Shown: one piece after another, positions 12,583 to 26,569 of the stretch | How positions within the stretch are numbered: the first letter of the stretch is position 1 | Layout of the letters: every line of letters begins with the position of its first letter | NCBI RefSeq assembly: GCF_000306255.2 | Contig: NZ_AKWY02000004.1 | Location: 310,001-374,000 of the forward strand | Direction of reading: 5' to 3' | Origin: Leptospira noguchii serovar Panama str. CZ214 | GTDB taxonomy: Bacteria > Spirochaetota > Leptospiria > Leptospirales > Leptospiraceae | Length of the DNA stretch: 64,000 bases | Made by a program: the position numbers and the translations under genes | Notes under the pieces: model-generated | The model's database searches: none | What the model saw: the letters and a program-made list of their open reading frames with translations, nothing else | What the model was told of the DNA's origin: nothing

Positions 12583-13605
12583 TTAAATCTTAATTCCGAT
12601 CGACTCACAGTCTGCCTTAGTCATAATCTTGACCAGTTCTTCAAATTTTACTTTCGGTTCCCAACCCAATTTCTTTTTTGCTTTTGCAGGATCTCCGATC
12701 AAAATGTCTACTTCTGTTGGGCGATAAAACTTTGGATTCACTTCTACGAGTAACCGTCCAGATTTTGCATCAAATCCCTTTTCGGAATCTCCCTTTCCTT
12801 CCCAACGCACTTGAATTCCTGTAAATCCAAAAGACTTTTCCACAAATTCCCTTACCGTATGCGTTTCGTTAGTCGCTACAACATAATCATCCGCTTCCGG
12901 TTGTTGTAACATCATCCACATCATTTCTACATAATCAGGTGCGTATCCCCAATCCCTTTTTGCATCCATGTTTCCGAGCTGAATGGGCCCACCTTTTTTA
13001 GCGAGTAGATTAGCAACTCCGAGAGTAATCTTTCTTGTTACAAACCCTTCCCCACGTCTAGGTGATTCGTGATTAAAAAGAATTCCATTGGAAGCATGAA
13101 TGCCAAACGCTTCTCTATAATTTACTACGGCCCAATAAGCATATAACTTTGCTACAGCGTAAGGTGATCTAGGATAAAACGGAGTTGTTTCCGTTTGCGG
13201 AATTGCCTGTACTTTTCCGTAAAGTTCAGATGTAGAAGCCTGATAAAATCGGCTCTTAACTCCAATCTGTTTGATTGCGTCTAAAATTCGAAGTGTTCCT
13301 ACTGCATCTGCTTCAGCAGTATATTCCGGAACCTCAAAAGAAACTCCTACGTGTGATTGAGCCGCAAGATTGTAAATTTCATCCGGAGAAACCTTTTCTA
13401 AAATCCGGTTTAAATTGCTCGAATCAGTTAAATCTCCATAATGTAGAACAAGGTTGGAATTCCCACGTAAATGTTCAATTCTCGCTCGGTTGAACATACT
13501 GGATCTTCTGACAATTCCATGAACTTGATATCCTTTCTGAAGTAGAAATTCAGTTAAATAGGATCCGTCTTGTCCTGTAATCCCGGTTATGAGAGCTTTT
13601 TTCAT
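12583..13605 (-). CDS. gmd: GDP-mannose 4,6-dehydratase
   Basis: Converts GDP-mannose to GDP-4-keto-6-deoxymannose, precursor of fucose- or rhamnose-type sugars in surface polysaccharide. The 340 residues carry the NAD(P) motif [10 protein letters not shown] near the start, STSELYGK with the catalytic Ser/Thr, [10 protein letters not shown] for the Tyr/Lys pair, and [16 protein letters not shown], which is typical of Gmd. Length is normal. The partner fucose synthase gene is not adjacent. It lies 43 bases after the MATE transporter gene, probably in one transcript. Confidence 0.93.
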   Translation of the reverse strand: MKKALITGITGQDGSYLTEFLLQKGYQVHGIVRRSSMFNRARIEHLRGNSNLVLHYGDLTDSSNLNRILEKVSPDEIYNLAAQSHVGVSFEVPEYTAEADAVGTLRILDAIKQIGVKSRFYQASTSELYGKVQAIPQTETTPFYPRSPYAVAKLYAYWAVVNYREAFGIHASNGILFNHESPRRGEGFVTRKITLGVANLLAKKGGPIQLGNMDAKRDWGYAPDYVEMMWMMLQQPEADDYVVATNETHTVREFVEKSFGFTGIQVRWEGKGDSEKGFDAKSGRLLVEVNPKFYRPTEVDILIGDPAKAKKKLGWEPKVKFEELVKIMTKADCESIGIKI

Positions 13606-13648
13606 CTTCAGACCAGAAAAACCCTAAAACCCGATCTGGCAAGAAAGT

Positions 13649-15022
13649 TTAAACTGGATTTTGAACCCAATCCTTTCTTCTAAATCGATTCACAAACACA
13701 GTAGCCAACACTAAAACCCAAGCCACAATCCCGGACCATAATCCAGTCGATCCCATTCCTAAATAAATTCCCATGAAGTAAGCAGAAGGTAAAAACACTA
13801 AATAAGACGCAGCCGTATATGCACGAAATACGAAGTCTTGAAGCCCCGCACCACGAAGAGCACAAGCGATCACCATATGATAAGCATCTACAATTTGAAT
13901 CATTCCTAATATTAGCAAAGGAGAATAAGCTTCTTCAATCAGTTCCTGATCCTTAGTATAAAAAGACAACATTTCCTTTCCCCAAAAAATAAAAACAAGC
14001 CCCATACTTCCCATCACGCAAGCAGCAAAAAAAGCGGATCGAAACGCTCCGTGATAAGCAAGTTTTGGTTTTCCAGCACCCAACGCTTGTCCAAGTATAG
14101 TGGTTGCAGCAATCCCAAAAGCGTATCCGGGTAAAAAAGAAAGACTCAAAGTACTAAAAAGCATATTAGTTACGGCTAACGCAGTCGTTCCCACCACTGT
14201 CGCAAACTCCGTAAAGATCATAAAGGAAACGTTATTTAGAAGTTCTGCAAGTGCAGGAGCCGTACTCGCCTTTAAGATTTCCTGAAAATGATTCCAACTA
14301 AACGACCAAGAAATATGAGAAAAATATTTTCCCAATCCTTTTGAATAAAAATAAAAAGGGAACGCAAATAAACCCGCTCCACCTGCCACAGAAGAGGCAA
14401 TCGCCGCTCCTTTAACTCCCATCGGTTCAAAACCTAAATTTCCGTATATCAAAACCCAGTTTAAAAATATATTCGCAAAACATGTTATAATCATGGACGC
14501 AAGACCTGCTGTAGTGATCCCCAATCCATCGGTAAAGGCTCTTGTAGTAAAAAGTAGAAAGAAAAAAACAGTCCCTAAAAAACGGAAATATAAATATTCG
14601 CTGGAAAGTTTTCTTACGATTTCGTCCTTATTGAGAAGAACCATCAACCATTCGCTGATTGCGGCCCCTCCAATCGATAAAATACTTCCAAAGACTATCA
14701 CGAGATACAAAACAGTGACTCCGATCTTTCCAATTTCAGAATCGTTTTTTTCTCCAAATCTTCTGGCTACGATTACTTGTATCCCCATCGAAAATCCCAT
14801 TAAAAACGCAAGCACAGTAAAATGTGCAATCCCTCCGATTCCAATTGAAGCAATGGAATGTTTACCAAGTCGCCCTACCATCATTGTATCGGTCACCCAA
14901 ACTACGGTTTGACTGAGCATTCCGAACACAACCGGCACAGCGAGTTTTAAGATCATGGAGTTTAAAAGGCTCGGGCGTATGTTTCTATAAAAAGTATGAG
15001 CTAAATGATGCAGGGTTCTCAC
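13649..15022 (-). CDS. MATE family efflux transporter
   Basis: A 457-residue inner-membrane antiporter with twelve predicted helices in two halves, as in NorM/DinF-type MATE proteins. Typical features are the start of the core LKLAVPVVFGMLSQTVVWVTDTMMVGRLG and the second-half counterpart ALAELLNNVSFMIFTEFATVVGTTALA. It would export cationic drugs or metabolites in exchange for Na+ or H+; substrate unknown. Start is GTG at 15020-15022 with TTGGAAG about ten bases upstream. Followed closely by gmd. Confidence 0.88.
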   Translation of the reverse strand: MRTLHHLAHTFYRNIRPSLLNSMILKLAVPVVFGMLSQTVVWVTDTMMVGRLGKHSIASIGIGGIAHFTVLAFLMGFSMGIQVIVARRFGEKNDSEIGKIGVTVLYLVIVFGSILSIGGAAISEWLMVLLNKDEIVRKLSSEYLYFRFLGTVFFFLLFTTRAFTDGLGITTAGLASMIITCFANIFLNWVLIYGNLGFEPMGVKGAAIASSVAGGAGLFAFPFYFYSKGLGKYFSHISWSFSWNHFQEILKASTAPALAELLNNVSFMIFTEFATVVGTTALAVTNMLFSTLSLSFLPGYAFGIAATTILGQALGAGKPKLAYHGAFRSAFFAACVMGSMGLVFIFWGKEMLSFYTKDQELIEEAYSPLLILGMIQIVDAYHMVIACALRGAGLQDFVFRAYTAASYLVFLPSAYFMGIYLGMGSTGLWSGIVAWVLVLATVFVNRFRRKDWVQNPV

Positions 15023-15328
15023 GGTTCTTCCAAGGTTTTAGTAAGAAGCAGAAAAACTATTCATTTTCAAAAAAACTTTCTTCTTTGTTTGAGATTTTAA
15101 CTTTTTGTAGTGAATTAAGTTTGTTTTAAGATTAGAAATGAATTTTAAAATACATGTTCCACTCTAATAGAGATAAAAAAATTCTTTTATAGAATCTTTA
15201 TAAACTCAAAGACAAAACGTATTCCGAAGAATTTTTACGTAAAACAAGTGTTTGGTGATCTTGTCCTTATTTTAAAAGAAATTTTATAAAAGTTTCAACC
15301 AATAATGTTTTATGAAACATTTCTACAT

Positions 15329-15432
15329 TAAAGTTGTTGAAAAACTAATTCTCCATCTGTTTCTGTTTTACGGAAACGGTCGACTGAAGCAGTTTTGTTA
15401 ATCTTGAACTATGGAATTTTTCAACAACTCTA
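15329..15432 (+). repeat. MITE-like element, copy 2
   Basis: A 104-base copy running from TAAAGTTGTTGAAAAACT to ATTTTTCAACAACTCTA, with TA at both ends. The interior reads CTGTTTTACGGAAACGGTCG, then TGAAGCAGTTTTGTTAATC and AACTATGG. It is the best-preserved forward copy together with that at 37629. Confidence 0.75.
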
Positions 15433-15463
15433 TTAAATCAAGGCTTAACGTTAATCAGCATGA

Positions 15464-15493
15464 TAGCGTTTTTCTATATAGAAAAACGCTATC
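15464..15493. other. Near-perfect palindrome
   Basis: ATAGCGTTTTTCTATATAGAAAAACGCTAT (two arms ATAGCGTTTTTCTAT and ATAGAAAAACGCTAT without a loop) sits in the spacer 223 bases beyond the DUF1564 stop. A bidirectional terminator or a binding site are both possible; no gene on either side ends close enough to decide. Confidence 0.5.
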
Positions 15494-15715
15494 AATTTTC
15501 TTACACATTTTTGCAAACCCTTAGGCCGTAGTTTTTTCTTTTCATGTAAAAGAAAGCAGATTGAAATTGATCGAGTTTACCTTGTTGACCAACTGTGTTT
15601 CTTTTCGTTTGTTTTAGAACGTGAGATGAAAATATGCAAAAATTGTCTGGTTTTCTAAAATCAAAAATTTACGATCCTATTTAGAAGGAACGTAGTAATT
15701 TCGCCCGCGTGATGA

Positions 15716-16243
15716 TTACGAAGACGCCTGTAAGTAATAGGGGTATTTGTCTGTCATTGGATTTGGTTCGAACTTTAATTCTCTTGATATGAGATTTTGT
15801 CTCCTGTTAATCTTCCAAGTCATTTCGTAAGTCCAGTGAAAGCTAGGAACTCCCTGGTTCAAAGTTTTCACAAAAAAATCCCCTTGCTCCTCCAGCCAGA
15901 GCATATAATTAAAAAGATAACACCGAGAAACACCATGAGCAGCAGCTAACACACCTAAGGTCGCCCAAACACCGGTATGGACCCGAATGCTAAATTTTTT
16001 CATTTTACCTACACCCAAATTGTATTTAATTTTCCCTGCTTTATTATGAAGTCGCGCCATAGACACAATTTGTTTCGAATATTTTCTCAGTAAAAGGGGA
16101 AGTCTATTTCGAAGAATCTTCCTTTCTTGAGAATTCAACCGATTCCAATAAACTTCCGGAACCAAAAGGGAATCTGTTCCAACAACACTTTCTATCAAAG
16201 TAGATTCAATTTTTTGACCGTCATTGAATAAAAGTATATCCAT
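15716..16243 (-). CDS. DUF1564 family protein
   Basis: A 175-residue protein of a Leptospira-specific, often multi-copy family. The recognised core is LLVPEVYWNRL, the basic stretch LLRKYSKQIVSMARLHNKAGKIKYNLG, and VHTGVWATLGVLAAAHGVSRCYLFNYMLWLEE. The C-terminal helices look like a helix-turn-helix or ribbon-helix-helix arrangement, so DNA binding is conceivable, but no function is established to my knowledge. It stands alone next to repeats. Confidence 0.82.
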   Translation of the reverse strand: MDILLFNDGQKIESTLIESVVGTDSLLVPEVYWNRLNSQERKILRNRLPLLLRKYSKQIVSMARLHNKAGKIKYNLGVGKMKKFSIRVHTGVWATLGVLAAAHGVSRCYLFNYMLWLEEQGDFFVKTLNQGVPSFHWTYEMTWKINRRQNLISRELKFEPNPMTDKYPYYLQASS

Positions 16244-16329
16244 ACTAGAAAACGGTTCTTCTACCCTTCTAAACGGAGCGGTTTATAAAAAAAAATTTAG
16301 AAAGAAGCAAAATATTATAATAACATGAG

Positions 16330-16418
16330 TCGGGTCCGGGTCTTGAAAACGGGAGGACCAACCCGGAGAAGGGGTAGCGGAAGCCTTCGGCTGCAGCGAG
16401 GGGAAGGCGTTCCCCTTC
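16330..16418 (+). repeat. GC-rich structured repeat, copy A
   Basis: A GC-rich island in AT-rich DNA. It starts TCGGGTCCGGGT, with CCGGGT pairing to ACCCGG near 16361-16366, then GGGGTAGCGG and two hairpins: AGCC/GGCT (16382-16385 with 16389-16392) and AGGGGAA/TTCCCCT (16399-16405 with 16410-16416). The related copy at 60229 keeps these stems with different bases. It is followed by the core of a MITE-like copy. Confidence 0.65.
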
Positions 16419-16461
16419 AAAAGACAGAATTGAAATACGATATTCCCTACAATCAAAAATT

Positions 16462-16518
16462 AATTATCCTTCTGTTTCATGGAAACGGTCGAAATCGATT
16501 GAAGCAGTCAATCGCCAC
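16462..16518 (+). repeat. MITE-like element, internal fragment
   Basis: CTTCTGTTTCATGGAAACGG and TGAAGCAGTCAATCGCCACT match the middle of copies at 1564 and 15329, but both terminal repeats are missing and AAATCGA is inserted in the centre. The DUF455 gene ends within it. Confidence 0.55.
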
Positions 16519-17368
16519 TTTCAATAAAGCTAATATTTAAATCTAAAACTTTCTTTAAAATTCTAGAATTAACTCTACCCGTAAATTCGTCTTCGTATTG
16601 TTCTAATTTTTTTACGAACTCTTGCGAAAAACCCGCCTGGATCCTAGTCTCCGGAAAATAATGATACCCTTTTGCTCTTCTAGGGGTGAAGGGAAACTCT
16701 ATTAAAGAAAGATAATAATCCCATTCATTTTCAGAATCGGGAACTCTCTTTTTGATATAATGAAAACCTCTTCGTACATGTTTGATTTCGTCTTCATAAA
16801 CCTTTCGCATAATTTCCGCTTTCTGAAAATCCCCAAAACGTTCAAATGCCATCGTATAAATTTTAGAAAAATCAAGATTAGCTCCTTCAAAAGAAACTGC
16901 CATAATCGCGTAAAACTTTTCTAAAGTTTGCATTTTAGGAACCTGTTTCCAAAAAATAAAATTGAGAGGCCGGTCTCCTAATTCCATTCCTCCTTTTTTC
17001 ATTTCGGAAAGATACATTCTTAGATGAGTTTGTTCTTCCAAAAGAGTTCTATATAAACCAAATCGAACGGAAGAAGATGCATCCTGAAATTTAAGAATGG
17101 CCCAAGCAAAAAGTTCGATCGCCATCAACTCATGATTTGCAAAATGATGTAAGGTGATCATACGATTCTCTTCGTTAAACAATTGTTCTAACCTAGGAAT
17201 CTTACTTTTTTGTTCCGAAATTTGGATCTTTTTTTCTCTAACGGGTAAGGAAGGTATATTCAAAAAATCAAATGAACGAACATCTGCCGGATGTACCAAT
17301 GGTGAAAATAATTTATCTTCCAGTCCGGAACCGAAAAGCACATTTCTGGCGAACTCGTTTAGAGTCAT
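16508..17368 (-). CDS. DUF455 ferritin-like protein
   Basis: A 286-residue helical protein of the DUF455 ferritin-like group. Carboxylate/His pairs suited to a di-metal centre are visible in [31 protein letters not shown] and [17 protein letters not shown]. Members are thought to be di-iron oxygenases or hydroxylases, but substrates are not established. It starts one base after the stop of the ATPase gene, so the two are coupled. Its 3' end overlaps a repeat fragment, so the last residues may be recent. Confidence 0.78.
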   Translation of the reverse strand: MTLNEFARNVLFGSGLEDKLFSPLVHPADVRSFDFLNIPSLPVREKKIQISEQKSKIPRLEQLFNEENRMITLHHFANHELMAIELFAWAILKFQDASSSVRFGLYRTLLEEQTHLRMYLSEMKKGGMELGDRPLNFIFWKQVPKMQTLEKFYAIMAVSFEGANLDFSKIYTMAFERFGDFQKAEIMRKVYEDEIKHVRRGFHYIKKRVPDSENEWDYYLSLIEFPFTPRRAKGYHYFPETRIQAGFSQEFVKKLEQYEDEFTGRVNSRILKKVLDLNISFIESGD

Positions 17369-17369
17369 G

Positions 17370-17957
17370 TTAAACGAGATGTCTAGAAGGATCGAAACCT
17401 AGTTCTATAATGGAGCCTTGTATATTGTTTTCTTCCGGGTTCGAGGAAATATTACCACATCCGCAATGATACGTAATTTTAAAAGTATCCATCAAAGATT
17501 TGATAATTTGTAATCCCCTACCTACATTTCTGTGCTGAACCTTGGAACCTTTCCAAGGAAGAATCTCACATTTTTTTTCTTGGTGCCGCTTAACACAGGT
17601 TATATAATCGTCAAGGTTAGTAACTCTAATATCGGCGGGTAAAGAATCTAATTTTTTAGATTTAAGTCCGGAGCCGTAATCAACAATCCACATTTTAAAT
17701 TTACGATCTTTAATTACCCAACGACAAATTATCGTTTCTTCGGAACCCATTTTTACATTAGCCGAAATCGAATTCGTAAGCGCCTCGTCCGCCGCAAGTT
17801 CTATATTAGTAATATCTTTTGTAAGAAAAGAATTTTCGATCAGAGAATTTTTAAGAGCACATCTAAGTTCTTTGATGCTAGTTAAATCGACCGGAAGAAA
17901 CATAACGTAAGAACCCTCATTATGTTTGACTAACATTGATTCTCTAGAATCTCTCAT
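17370..17957 (-). CDS. Anti-sigma-factor-type ATPase (HATPase_c_2)
   Basis: A 195-residue GHKL-fold protein like RsbW/SpoIIAB. The N-box is [13 protein letters not shown] (about 52-64), the ATP lid regions DYGSGL and [14 protein letters not shown] follow, as in serine-kinase anti-sigma factors. It lacks a kinase dimerisation domain and sensor. A cysteine- and charge-rich insert ([15 protein letters not shown]) separates the two lid motifs. It probably works with an anti-anti-sigma factor and phosphatase encoded elsewhere; this is inference. Cotranscribed with the DUF455 gene. Confidence 0.8.
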   Translation of the reverse strand: MRDSRESMLVKHNEGSYVMFLPVDLTSIKELRCALKNSLIENSFLTKDITNIELAADEALTNSISANVKMGSEETIICRWVIKDRKFKMWIVDYGSGLKSKKLDSLPADIRVTNLDDYITCVKRHQEKKCEILPWKGSKVQHRNVGRGLQIIKSLMDTFKITYHCGCGNISSNPEENNIQGSIIELGFDPSRHLV

Positions 17958-18029
17958 CTTTGTCCCCGCAAGTCTCTCCAGACTAACAAACTAAAACCAA
18001 ACGATTTGAACGAAAATACATCTGATTTT

Positions 18030-19595
18030 TCAGTTCGACAACGAAATTCCGGTTTCTTTTGAAGTTTTTTCAATTCTTTGAAGCAAATTTTCTTTCCCTA
18101 AGAGCGGAAATAAAATGGGCAACTCCAACCCAGCCGATTTTCCGGTAGTAGCCGCCCGAATCGGCATATAAAGAGTTTTTCCCTTTTGTCCGGTCGTTTC
18201 TCCAACTTTAGACATTAGGTTCTTATAATCCTCATCGGTTTTTGGATCGGAATTCTTCAACATTCCATAAAATTCCTTTACAACTTTGGGACCTTCGCCG
18301 TCTTTTAAGAATCCGATTGCTTCTTGAGACTGAACTTTCAAATCAGTAACAAAAAATTCCGCAACGTAATCCGGGGCCTGTGTTAGATTATCTAAATAAA
18401 CTCTTACAGATTCGATGATAGAAGTGAGAATCGGGTTGTTTATATTTTTAACTTCGGCAGGAATATCGTTTCTATCCTTCAAAAAAGGAAGAAGACTTTC
18501 CAGTACTTTGGATAGATTCAAATCTCTAATGTTTCGATTAGACAACCAATTGAGTTTAGATTTAGGATTCATTGCCTCCGCAATTTGAGCCAAATCCGAA
18601 AAGTTAGTAACTACTTCTTCATCACCACCTTTCGGCTTTTTAAATACGTCAAACGTAGAAGGAGATTTAGAACAACGATGAACATCGAAAATTTTTTCCA
18701 GTTCATCTCCAGGAAGAAACTCTCTTCCATCCGCAGAGGTCCATCCAAGAAGAGCCATGTAATTTCGAAATGTTTCGGGTAAATAACCTAAATCTCTAAA
18801 CGCTAAAATCGAAGTGGCCCCCGCTCTTTTAGAAAGTTTTTTTCCGTCCATCCCAACGATCTCGGAAGCATGTGCAAATTCTGGAATACTATAACCGAGC
18901 GCTTCGTACAATAAAATCTGTCTAGGAGTATTCGAAAGATGACCTACTCCTCGGATCACGTGAGTGATTTGCATAAGAGCGTCATCTACTACAACCGCGT
19001 AATTATAAGAAGGAAACCCGTCCGACTTAACAATGATAAAATCACCGATCAACTTGGTTTCAAATTTTACCTTTCCTTGAATGATGTCGTTGATGATCAA
19101 AGTTTTAGAAGGAGTTTTAAATCGAACCGAATAAGGAATTCCTTGTTTAAGTTTTTCCTCGACTTCTTCATCAGACATATTCGCGTGAAGCCCATCATAG
19201 ACATAAGGAACTCCCATCGCTTCTGATTGTTTTTTTTTGGCCTCTAATTCTTCTTGAGTGCAAAAACAACGATAAGCTTTTTTTTCCTTTAGAAGTTTTT
19301 CCGTATATTCCTTATAAATGTCGAGACGTTGACTCTGAATATAAGGACCATATTCTCCTCCAACCTCAGGGCCTTCGTCCCAATTTACTCCCAACCATTT
19401 CAAAGATTCTAATATAATTTTAAATGAATCCTCAGTGGATCTATTTTGATCTGTGTCTTCGATTCTTAAAATGAATTTTCCGCCCTGAGACTTTGCGTAT
19501 AAATAATTAAAAAGAGCGGTTCTTGCTCCTCCTACGTGTAAAAATCCGCTGGGAGACGGTGCAAATCGGGTGCGAACTTCTTTGCTTTGATTCAT
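18030..19595 (-). CDS. gltX: Glutamate--tRNA ligase
   Basis: Charges tRNA-Glu in the cytoplasm. The 521-residue class I synthetase has the HIGH-equivalent [16 protein letters not shown] near the N-terminus, [25 protein letters not shown], and the KMSKS-equivalent [10 protein letters not shown]. The C-terminal anticodon-binding part ends with [22 protein letters not shown], as in GltX. Its start overlaps the end of the preceding lipoprotein gene by four bases (ATGA). Confidence 0.95.
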   Translation of the reverse strand: MNQSKEVRTRFAPSPSGFLHVGGARTALFNYLYAKSQGGKFILRIEDTDQNRSTEDSFKIILESLKWLGVNWDEGPEVGGEYGPYIQSQRLDIYKEYTEKLLKEKKAYRCFCTQEELEAKKKQSEAMGVPYVYDGLHANMSDEEVEEKLKQGIPYSVRFKTPSKTLIINDIIQGKVKFETKLIGDFIIVKSDGFPSYNYAVVVDDALMQITHVIRGVGHLSNTPRQILLYEALGYSIPEFAHASEIVGMDGKKLSKRAGATSILAFRDLGYLPETFRNYMALLGWTSADGREFLPGDELEKIFDVHRCSKSPSTFDVFKKPKGGDEEVVTNFSDLAQIAEAMNPKSKLNWLSNRNIRDLNLSKVLESLLPFLKDRNDIPAEVKNINNPILTSIIESVRVYLDNLTQAPDYVAEFFVTDLKVQSQEAIGFLKDGEGPKVVKEFYGMLKNSDPKTDEDYKNLMSKVGETTGQKGKTLYMPIRAATTGKSAGLELPILFPLLGKENLLQRIEKTSKETGISLSN

Positions 19596-20521
19596 GGGAA
19601 TTGGTTCTTCTCGTTGGAAATTCTTATGATAGGATAATTTTTGAAATTGGTCGTTGTGGTAAATGGTTTATTTGCAATTAGATCGTAAAATGAAACGGAT
19701 TTTTTGGTTTCATTCTTACTTAAAACAGACAAATCAACCTCGGAAGGAAAATCTAAACAATAATACTCCGTATAAGTTTCCGTTTTTCGAATAGGAAGAA
19801 TCGGAATTGCTCCGTTCAATCCAATTCCGGTAGGATACTCAAGAGAATCGTAATCATAATCTCCGGAAGAAGTTACCGTTCCGTCCGCGGAAACAAATTC
19901 GGTCCGCATCATCTTGACCAAAATTCCTCTCAAACTATGTTTCCACTGCAAAGTTCCAATTCCGGGAATCGCTCTCACTTCTTCGGTTTCTCTAAGTCCT
20001 ACTTTTTCATCCATAACGAATTCTTTTTTTACGTCTTCAAAAACTTCTTTTTTAGATTCAAAATTCGAAACTTCTGAGAATGACTTTAACGAAAAAGTTT
20101 TTAATCGTTTAATTACAAACTTAGGAGAAAACCTAATTTTCTGACGATCTTTGGGGTTTCGAATCATGAAACCTTTCCATTCGAAGACTTCTAATAAAGC
20201 GCTTTCTGGTTGTTCGTTTTTCTCGGAGAACTCAAGATACTTTAGATTTCCTTGAATCATTTCATCTTCGCTGCCAGATTCAGATTTTAAAATGACATAA
20301 CGGGCTTGAAAACTGGAAGATTTGTAGTATGAAGATACGAATGGAGACAAAGTGAAAAAAATTTGAGACGTATAACGATCAGAAATAGATTTCGTCCATA
20401 AGATCTCTTGCATACTCCCACACTGCAACAAAATCAAAGAAAAGTATCCAATAAGTACTTGAATTTTTAGAATCTGGAAGGAACTCGAAAGCGGTTGCAA
20501 AAATTTGAAAGCAGTTGTCAT
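19592..20521 (-). CDS. Probable lipoprotein of unknown function
   Basis: A 309-residue protein with a hydrophobic stretch [16 protein letters not shown]; Cys34 fits a lipobox (LLQC), preceded by an unusually long N-terminus, so the true start may be a downstream non-ATG codon. The rest is a beta-rich soluble domain with no family I can name. Translationally coupled to gltX by a four-base overlap, but a functional link to tRNA charging is unlikely. Confidence 0.65.
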   Translation of the reverse strand: MTTAFKFLQPLSSSFQILKIQVLIGYFSLILLQCGSMQEILWTKSISDRYTSQIFFTLSPFVSSYYKSSSFQARYVILKSESGSEDEMIQGNLKYLEFSEKNEQPESALLEVFEWKGFMIRNPKDRQKIRFSPKFVIKRLKTFSLKSFSEVSNFESKKEVFEDVKKEFVMDEKVGLRETEEVRAIPGIGTLQWKHSLRGILVKMMRTEFVSADGTVTSSGDYDYDSLEYPTGIGLNGAIPILPIRKTETYTEYYCLDFPSEVDLSVLSKNETKKSVSFYDLIANKPFTTTTNFKNYPIIRISNEKNQFP

Positions 20522-20700
20522 TGAATTGTAAATCTTGATTTTTCAAAAAACAGGCAAGGAAAATCCCAAAAATGAAACTTTCTTTACAAAAACTAGGGGT
20601 CCGATAAGCAAAGTGACCGAAAGCGAATTGTTCAAATATTCGTTTCAAAAATACTGTAATTAAATCCGATCAATTTTTTATTATTGACAGGATAGTCTTG

Positions 20701-24245
<3,545 letters not shown>

Positions 24246-24874
24246 CCTTCGTTAGATAAATTATATATACTTTAATGTATCAATTTTGGAATTACGATCT
24301 TAAGCTGTATCGGCTGTTCGGATTCGAATGAAAAACGAATACCAACATTTGAATATTCCTGGTTCCGAAAAATCAGAGATAAAAAAAGTAAACCTTAAGT
24401 TTTCATTTGTTCGCAAATTGCATTAGAGTTGTTAAAAAATTCCATAGTTCAAATTAATAAAACTTCTTCAATGGATCGTTTTCATAAAACAAATGCAGAA
24501 TTAATTTTTCAACAACTCTATTGAAAAATTTACATTTTATAATTTTTACGAAATAATTAATTCGCTTATGAATCCAGTATACTCAAGTGTTTTAATTTAT
24601 AAGAAAAATCGTAAGAACGCTTTGTATCCTTTTCTTAAAAATAGAGTTTAATTTGTTTTTACTTAGAAACTATATTCTTATTTTTAATACAGAGAAATTC
24701 GCATTTCTAAATTTTATCTATAGCCGCTTATATTGAAGAACTCAACAGCTCTCCTTAAGGTTCATACTTGAAAAATTATTTACACTTTACAACACTCAAG
24801 TAAAACAATTCAAAAAAACTTCTACACATTCTATTTGAAAATTCTAAATGATTTGACTACAAACTAATACAAAT
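24246..24874. other. Spacer with a MITE-like element
   Basis: No gene is visible. It contains the inverted MITE-like copy at 24424-24520. The remainder is AT-rich; the promoter of the A1 lipoprotein gene is probably in the last 100 bases, but no site stands out and no ribosome-binding site precedes its ATG. Confidence 0.55.
24424..24520 (-). repeat. MITE-like element, copy 3 (inverted)
   Basis: A 97-base copy from TAGAGTTGTTAAAAAATTCC to ATTTTTCAACAACTCTA, TA at each end, in reverse orientation: it reads CATAGTTCAAATTAATAAAA and then the complement of the TGGAAACGG core. The 16-base terminal inverted repeats are nearly perfect. Confidence 0.78.
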
Positions 24875-26413
24875 ATGGTCCGAAAAATTATTATCTTATT
24901 TTTAATCTTTTTACACTTTAACTGTTCTACTTCGTTAACGTTTATAGAAGCCGTTAAAAAGAAAAAAGACTATCGTCCCTATGATGGAACCTTGATTGAT
25001 ATATTTTTAATTTCTTTGGGACCTTTCGGGGTATTTTATGGAAAAAGTACCACCCTTTCATTTATCTCAGGACTCATTGATCTTCCTCTTTCTTTTGTAT
25101 TGGATACGATTCTGTTACCCGGAACGATTCCATATTACATATACGTAAAGTCTGGTAGACCTGGGTCCGAAAATTGGTATAACCAAAAATTCAGCGTAAG
25201 ATTAAAATCTTTCCGAGACCAGAACCCTCCTTACGCTGCTTTGAAGTTAATTATTGCCGAGAACGATTTAGAAGCACTTCAAGAATTTTTTAAATCATAC
25301 GATGTTATTGCACTTGAAAAAAAAATCAGGTATTTACAAGAAGAAAATCTGCTTCCTTATGAGCATCGGGAACAAAGCCCATATTACCCTGAAACCGGGA
25401 TCATAGATTATATGGGCGCCTTTTTTTCAAAAGGAGAACCTTATAATTATCAGAGAGAATCAAATCCTCTTAGTTTAGGCGACCGGCTTGAATTTGCATA
25501 CTTACTCTATGAGGAGTTTCGGAAAGATCCAATATTAGAAAAAAGATATTATGACACAGTTTGGAAAGTTTGTTTTTCTTCGGGAGTGCTCATTGAAAAT
25601 CCCAATATATTGAAAAAAGTGATCTTGGAATTTTCAGAAAAAAAAGAAATCTCTGATTTGTTTGCGTCAATTGCTCAAGAATATTCAGAAAAAAGATACA
25701 AACACTTCCAAGATTTCTTTCATGATTCCTATTACTTTCTCAACAAAGCCAAAACTCAAAAATCTTCGGAGTTCTGGTACAATCGAGTGGAACTTTTAAC
25801 GAAGCTGGATAAATTCCTGCAAAAAAATCCGGAACTGCAAAAAAAATGGAAGCTTACTGCGTGGATTTCCGCTATTTCTTCCGGTGTCATCGCCTATCGT
25901 CCTCCCTTGCTTGAAAGAGCGTTTCGAGAATTTCCAATAGAAACCGAAAAGTCCGCTTTAAATCTATTCGTGGCCGCATACAAAAGTAAAAATCGCCAAT
26001 CCGTAGATATCATCGCGCAAAATCTTAAAGATGCTAAGACATTCCCTTTGGATCAATTGTACGAAACAAACATAGAGAATATATTAGAATATCCTTATTT
26101 ACTGGAAAAATTACTTCAAACGGGCTGGGATCCTAATTTGATTTTGGAATGGAAAAAACCTAAATTTAACGGAAGAAAGAAATCTATTCAAACTGAGGAA
26201 AAAACTCTTCTCATCCTTGCTATGGAAGATGATTTAATTCCGGTAGAAACGATTCGTATTTTATTGAAATACGGAGCCAATCCCGGATTAGGGGTAAAAC
26301 GTAATTCAGATGGAAAAGAATATATGTTTTATCCGTTGGCAGCTATCAATTCAAACGGAAACAATATTATCAAAGAATCGAAACAGAAAATTCTAATGGA
26401 CTGGAAAAAATAA
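24875..26413 (+). CDS. Lipoprotein A1 (YceK-like N-terminus, ankyrin-like C-terminus), truncated
   Basis: A 512-residue lipoprotein (lipobox ending Cys17, HFNC). Residues 40-100 resemble the YceK/YidQ lipoprotein family ([28 protein letters not shown]). The middle is helical with [20 protein letters not shown], and the end holds an ankyrin-like unit ([12 protein letters not shown]). It is a paralogue of A2 at 27784 but lacks A2's last 150 residues: it stops at MDWKK where A2 reads TDWTES, and decayed sequence of the lost part follows. Possibly still functional. Role unknown; Leptospira envelope. Confidence 0.78.
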   Translation: MVRKIIILFLIFLHFNCSTSLTFIEAVKKKKDYRPYDGTLIDIFLISLGPFGVFYGKSTTLSFISGLIDLPLSFVLDTILLPGTIPYYIYVKSGRPGSENWYNQKFSVRLKSFRDQNPPYAALKLIIAENDLEALQEFFKSYDVIALEKKIRYLQEENLLPYEHREQSPYYPETGIIDYMGAFFSKGEPYNYQRESNPLSLGDRLEFAYLLYEEFRKDPILEKRYYDTVWKVCFSSGVLIENPNILKKVILEFSEKKEISDLFASIAQEYSEKRYKHFQDFFHDSYYFLNKAKTQKSSEFWYNRVELLTKLDKFLQKNPELQKKWKLTAWISAISSGVIAYRPPLLERAFREFPIETEKSALNLFVAAYKSKNRQSVDIIAQNLKDAKTFPLDQLYETNIENILEYPYLLEKLLQTGWDPNLILEWKKPKFNGRKKSIQTEEKTLLILAMEDDLIPVETIRILLKYGANPGLGVKRNSDGKEYMFYPLAAINSNGNNIIKESKQKILMDWKK

Positions 26414-26555
26414 TTTTTGAAAAAATTTCATATAAAAACCTGATTTATTCCGTTCTTAATTTTTATATAGAAAACGCAATGTCTCGAACTTTGAAAAAAT
26501 ATTTATCAGTAACTATCTTGTTTTCATGAAAAAGAAACCAAATTCGCCTAAAAAG
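26414..26555 (+). pseudogene. Decayed remnant of the A-type C-terminal module
   Basis: Sequence after the A1 stop still aligns with the A2 coding region 29340-29500. For example TTTCATATAAAAACCTGATT then TATTCCGTTCTTAATTTTTA faces TTTCACGTAAAATATCCGAT then TATCCCGTTCTTCAGTCTTA. A stop codon, at least one single-base deletion (near 26441) and further stops break the frame. It then runs into the B1 leader, so the final part of the module has been deleted. Confidence 0.7.
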
Positions 26556-26569
26556 GAACTTTTCTATTT

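Larger units (their letters stand above)
15023..15715. other. Spacer containing a MITE-like element
   Basis: No gene. Besides the repeat copy at 15329-15432, an inverted repeat AGCGTTTTTCTATATAGAAAAACGCT lies at about 15466-15491, a near-perfect 26-base palindrome that could act as a terminator or binding site. The rest is AT-rich without features. Confidence 0.55.

Noticed and set aside
14493..14912. Plus-strand frame of 139 codons inside the MATE gene
   Set aside because: Antisense shadow of the transporter; low-complexity translation and no start signal.
16325..16540. Plus-strand frame of 71 codons over the GC-rich repeat
   Set aside because: It only reads through the structured repeat and the MITE fragment; no start signal or protein features.
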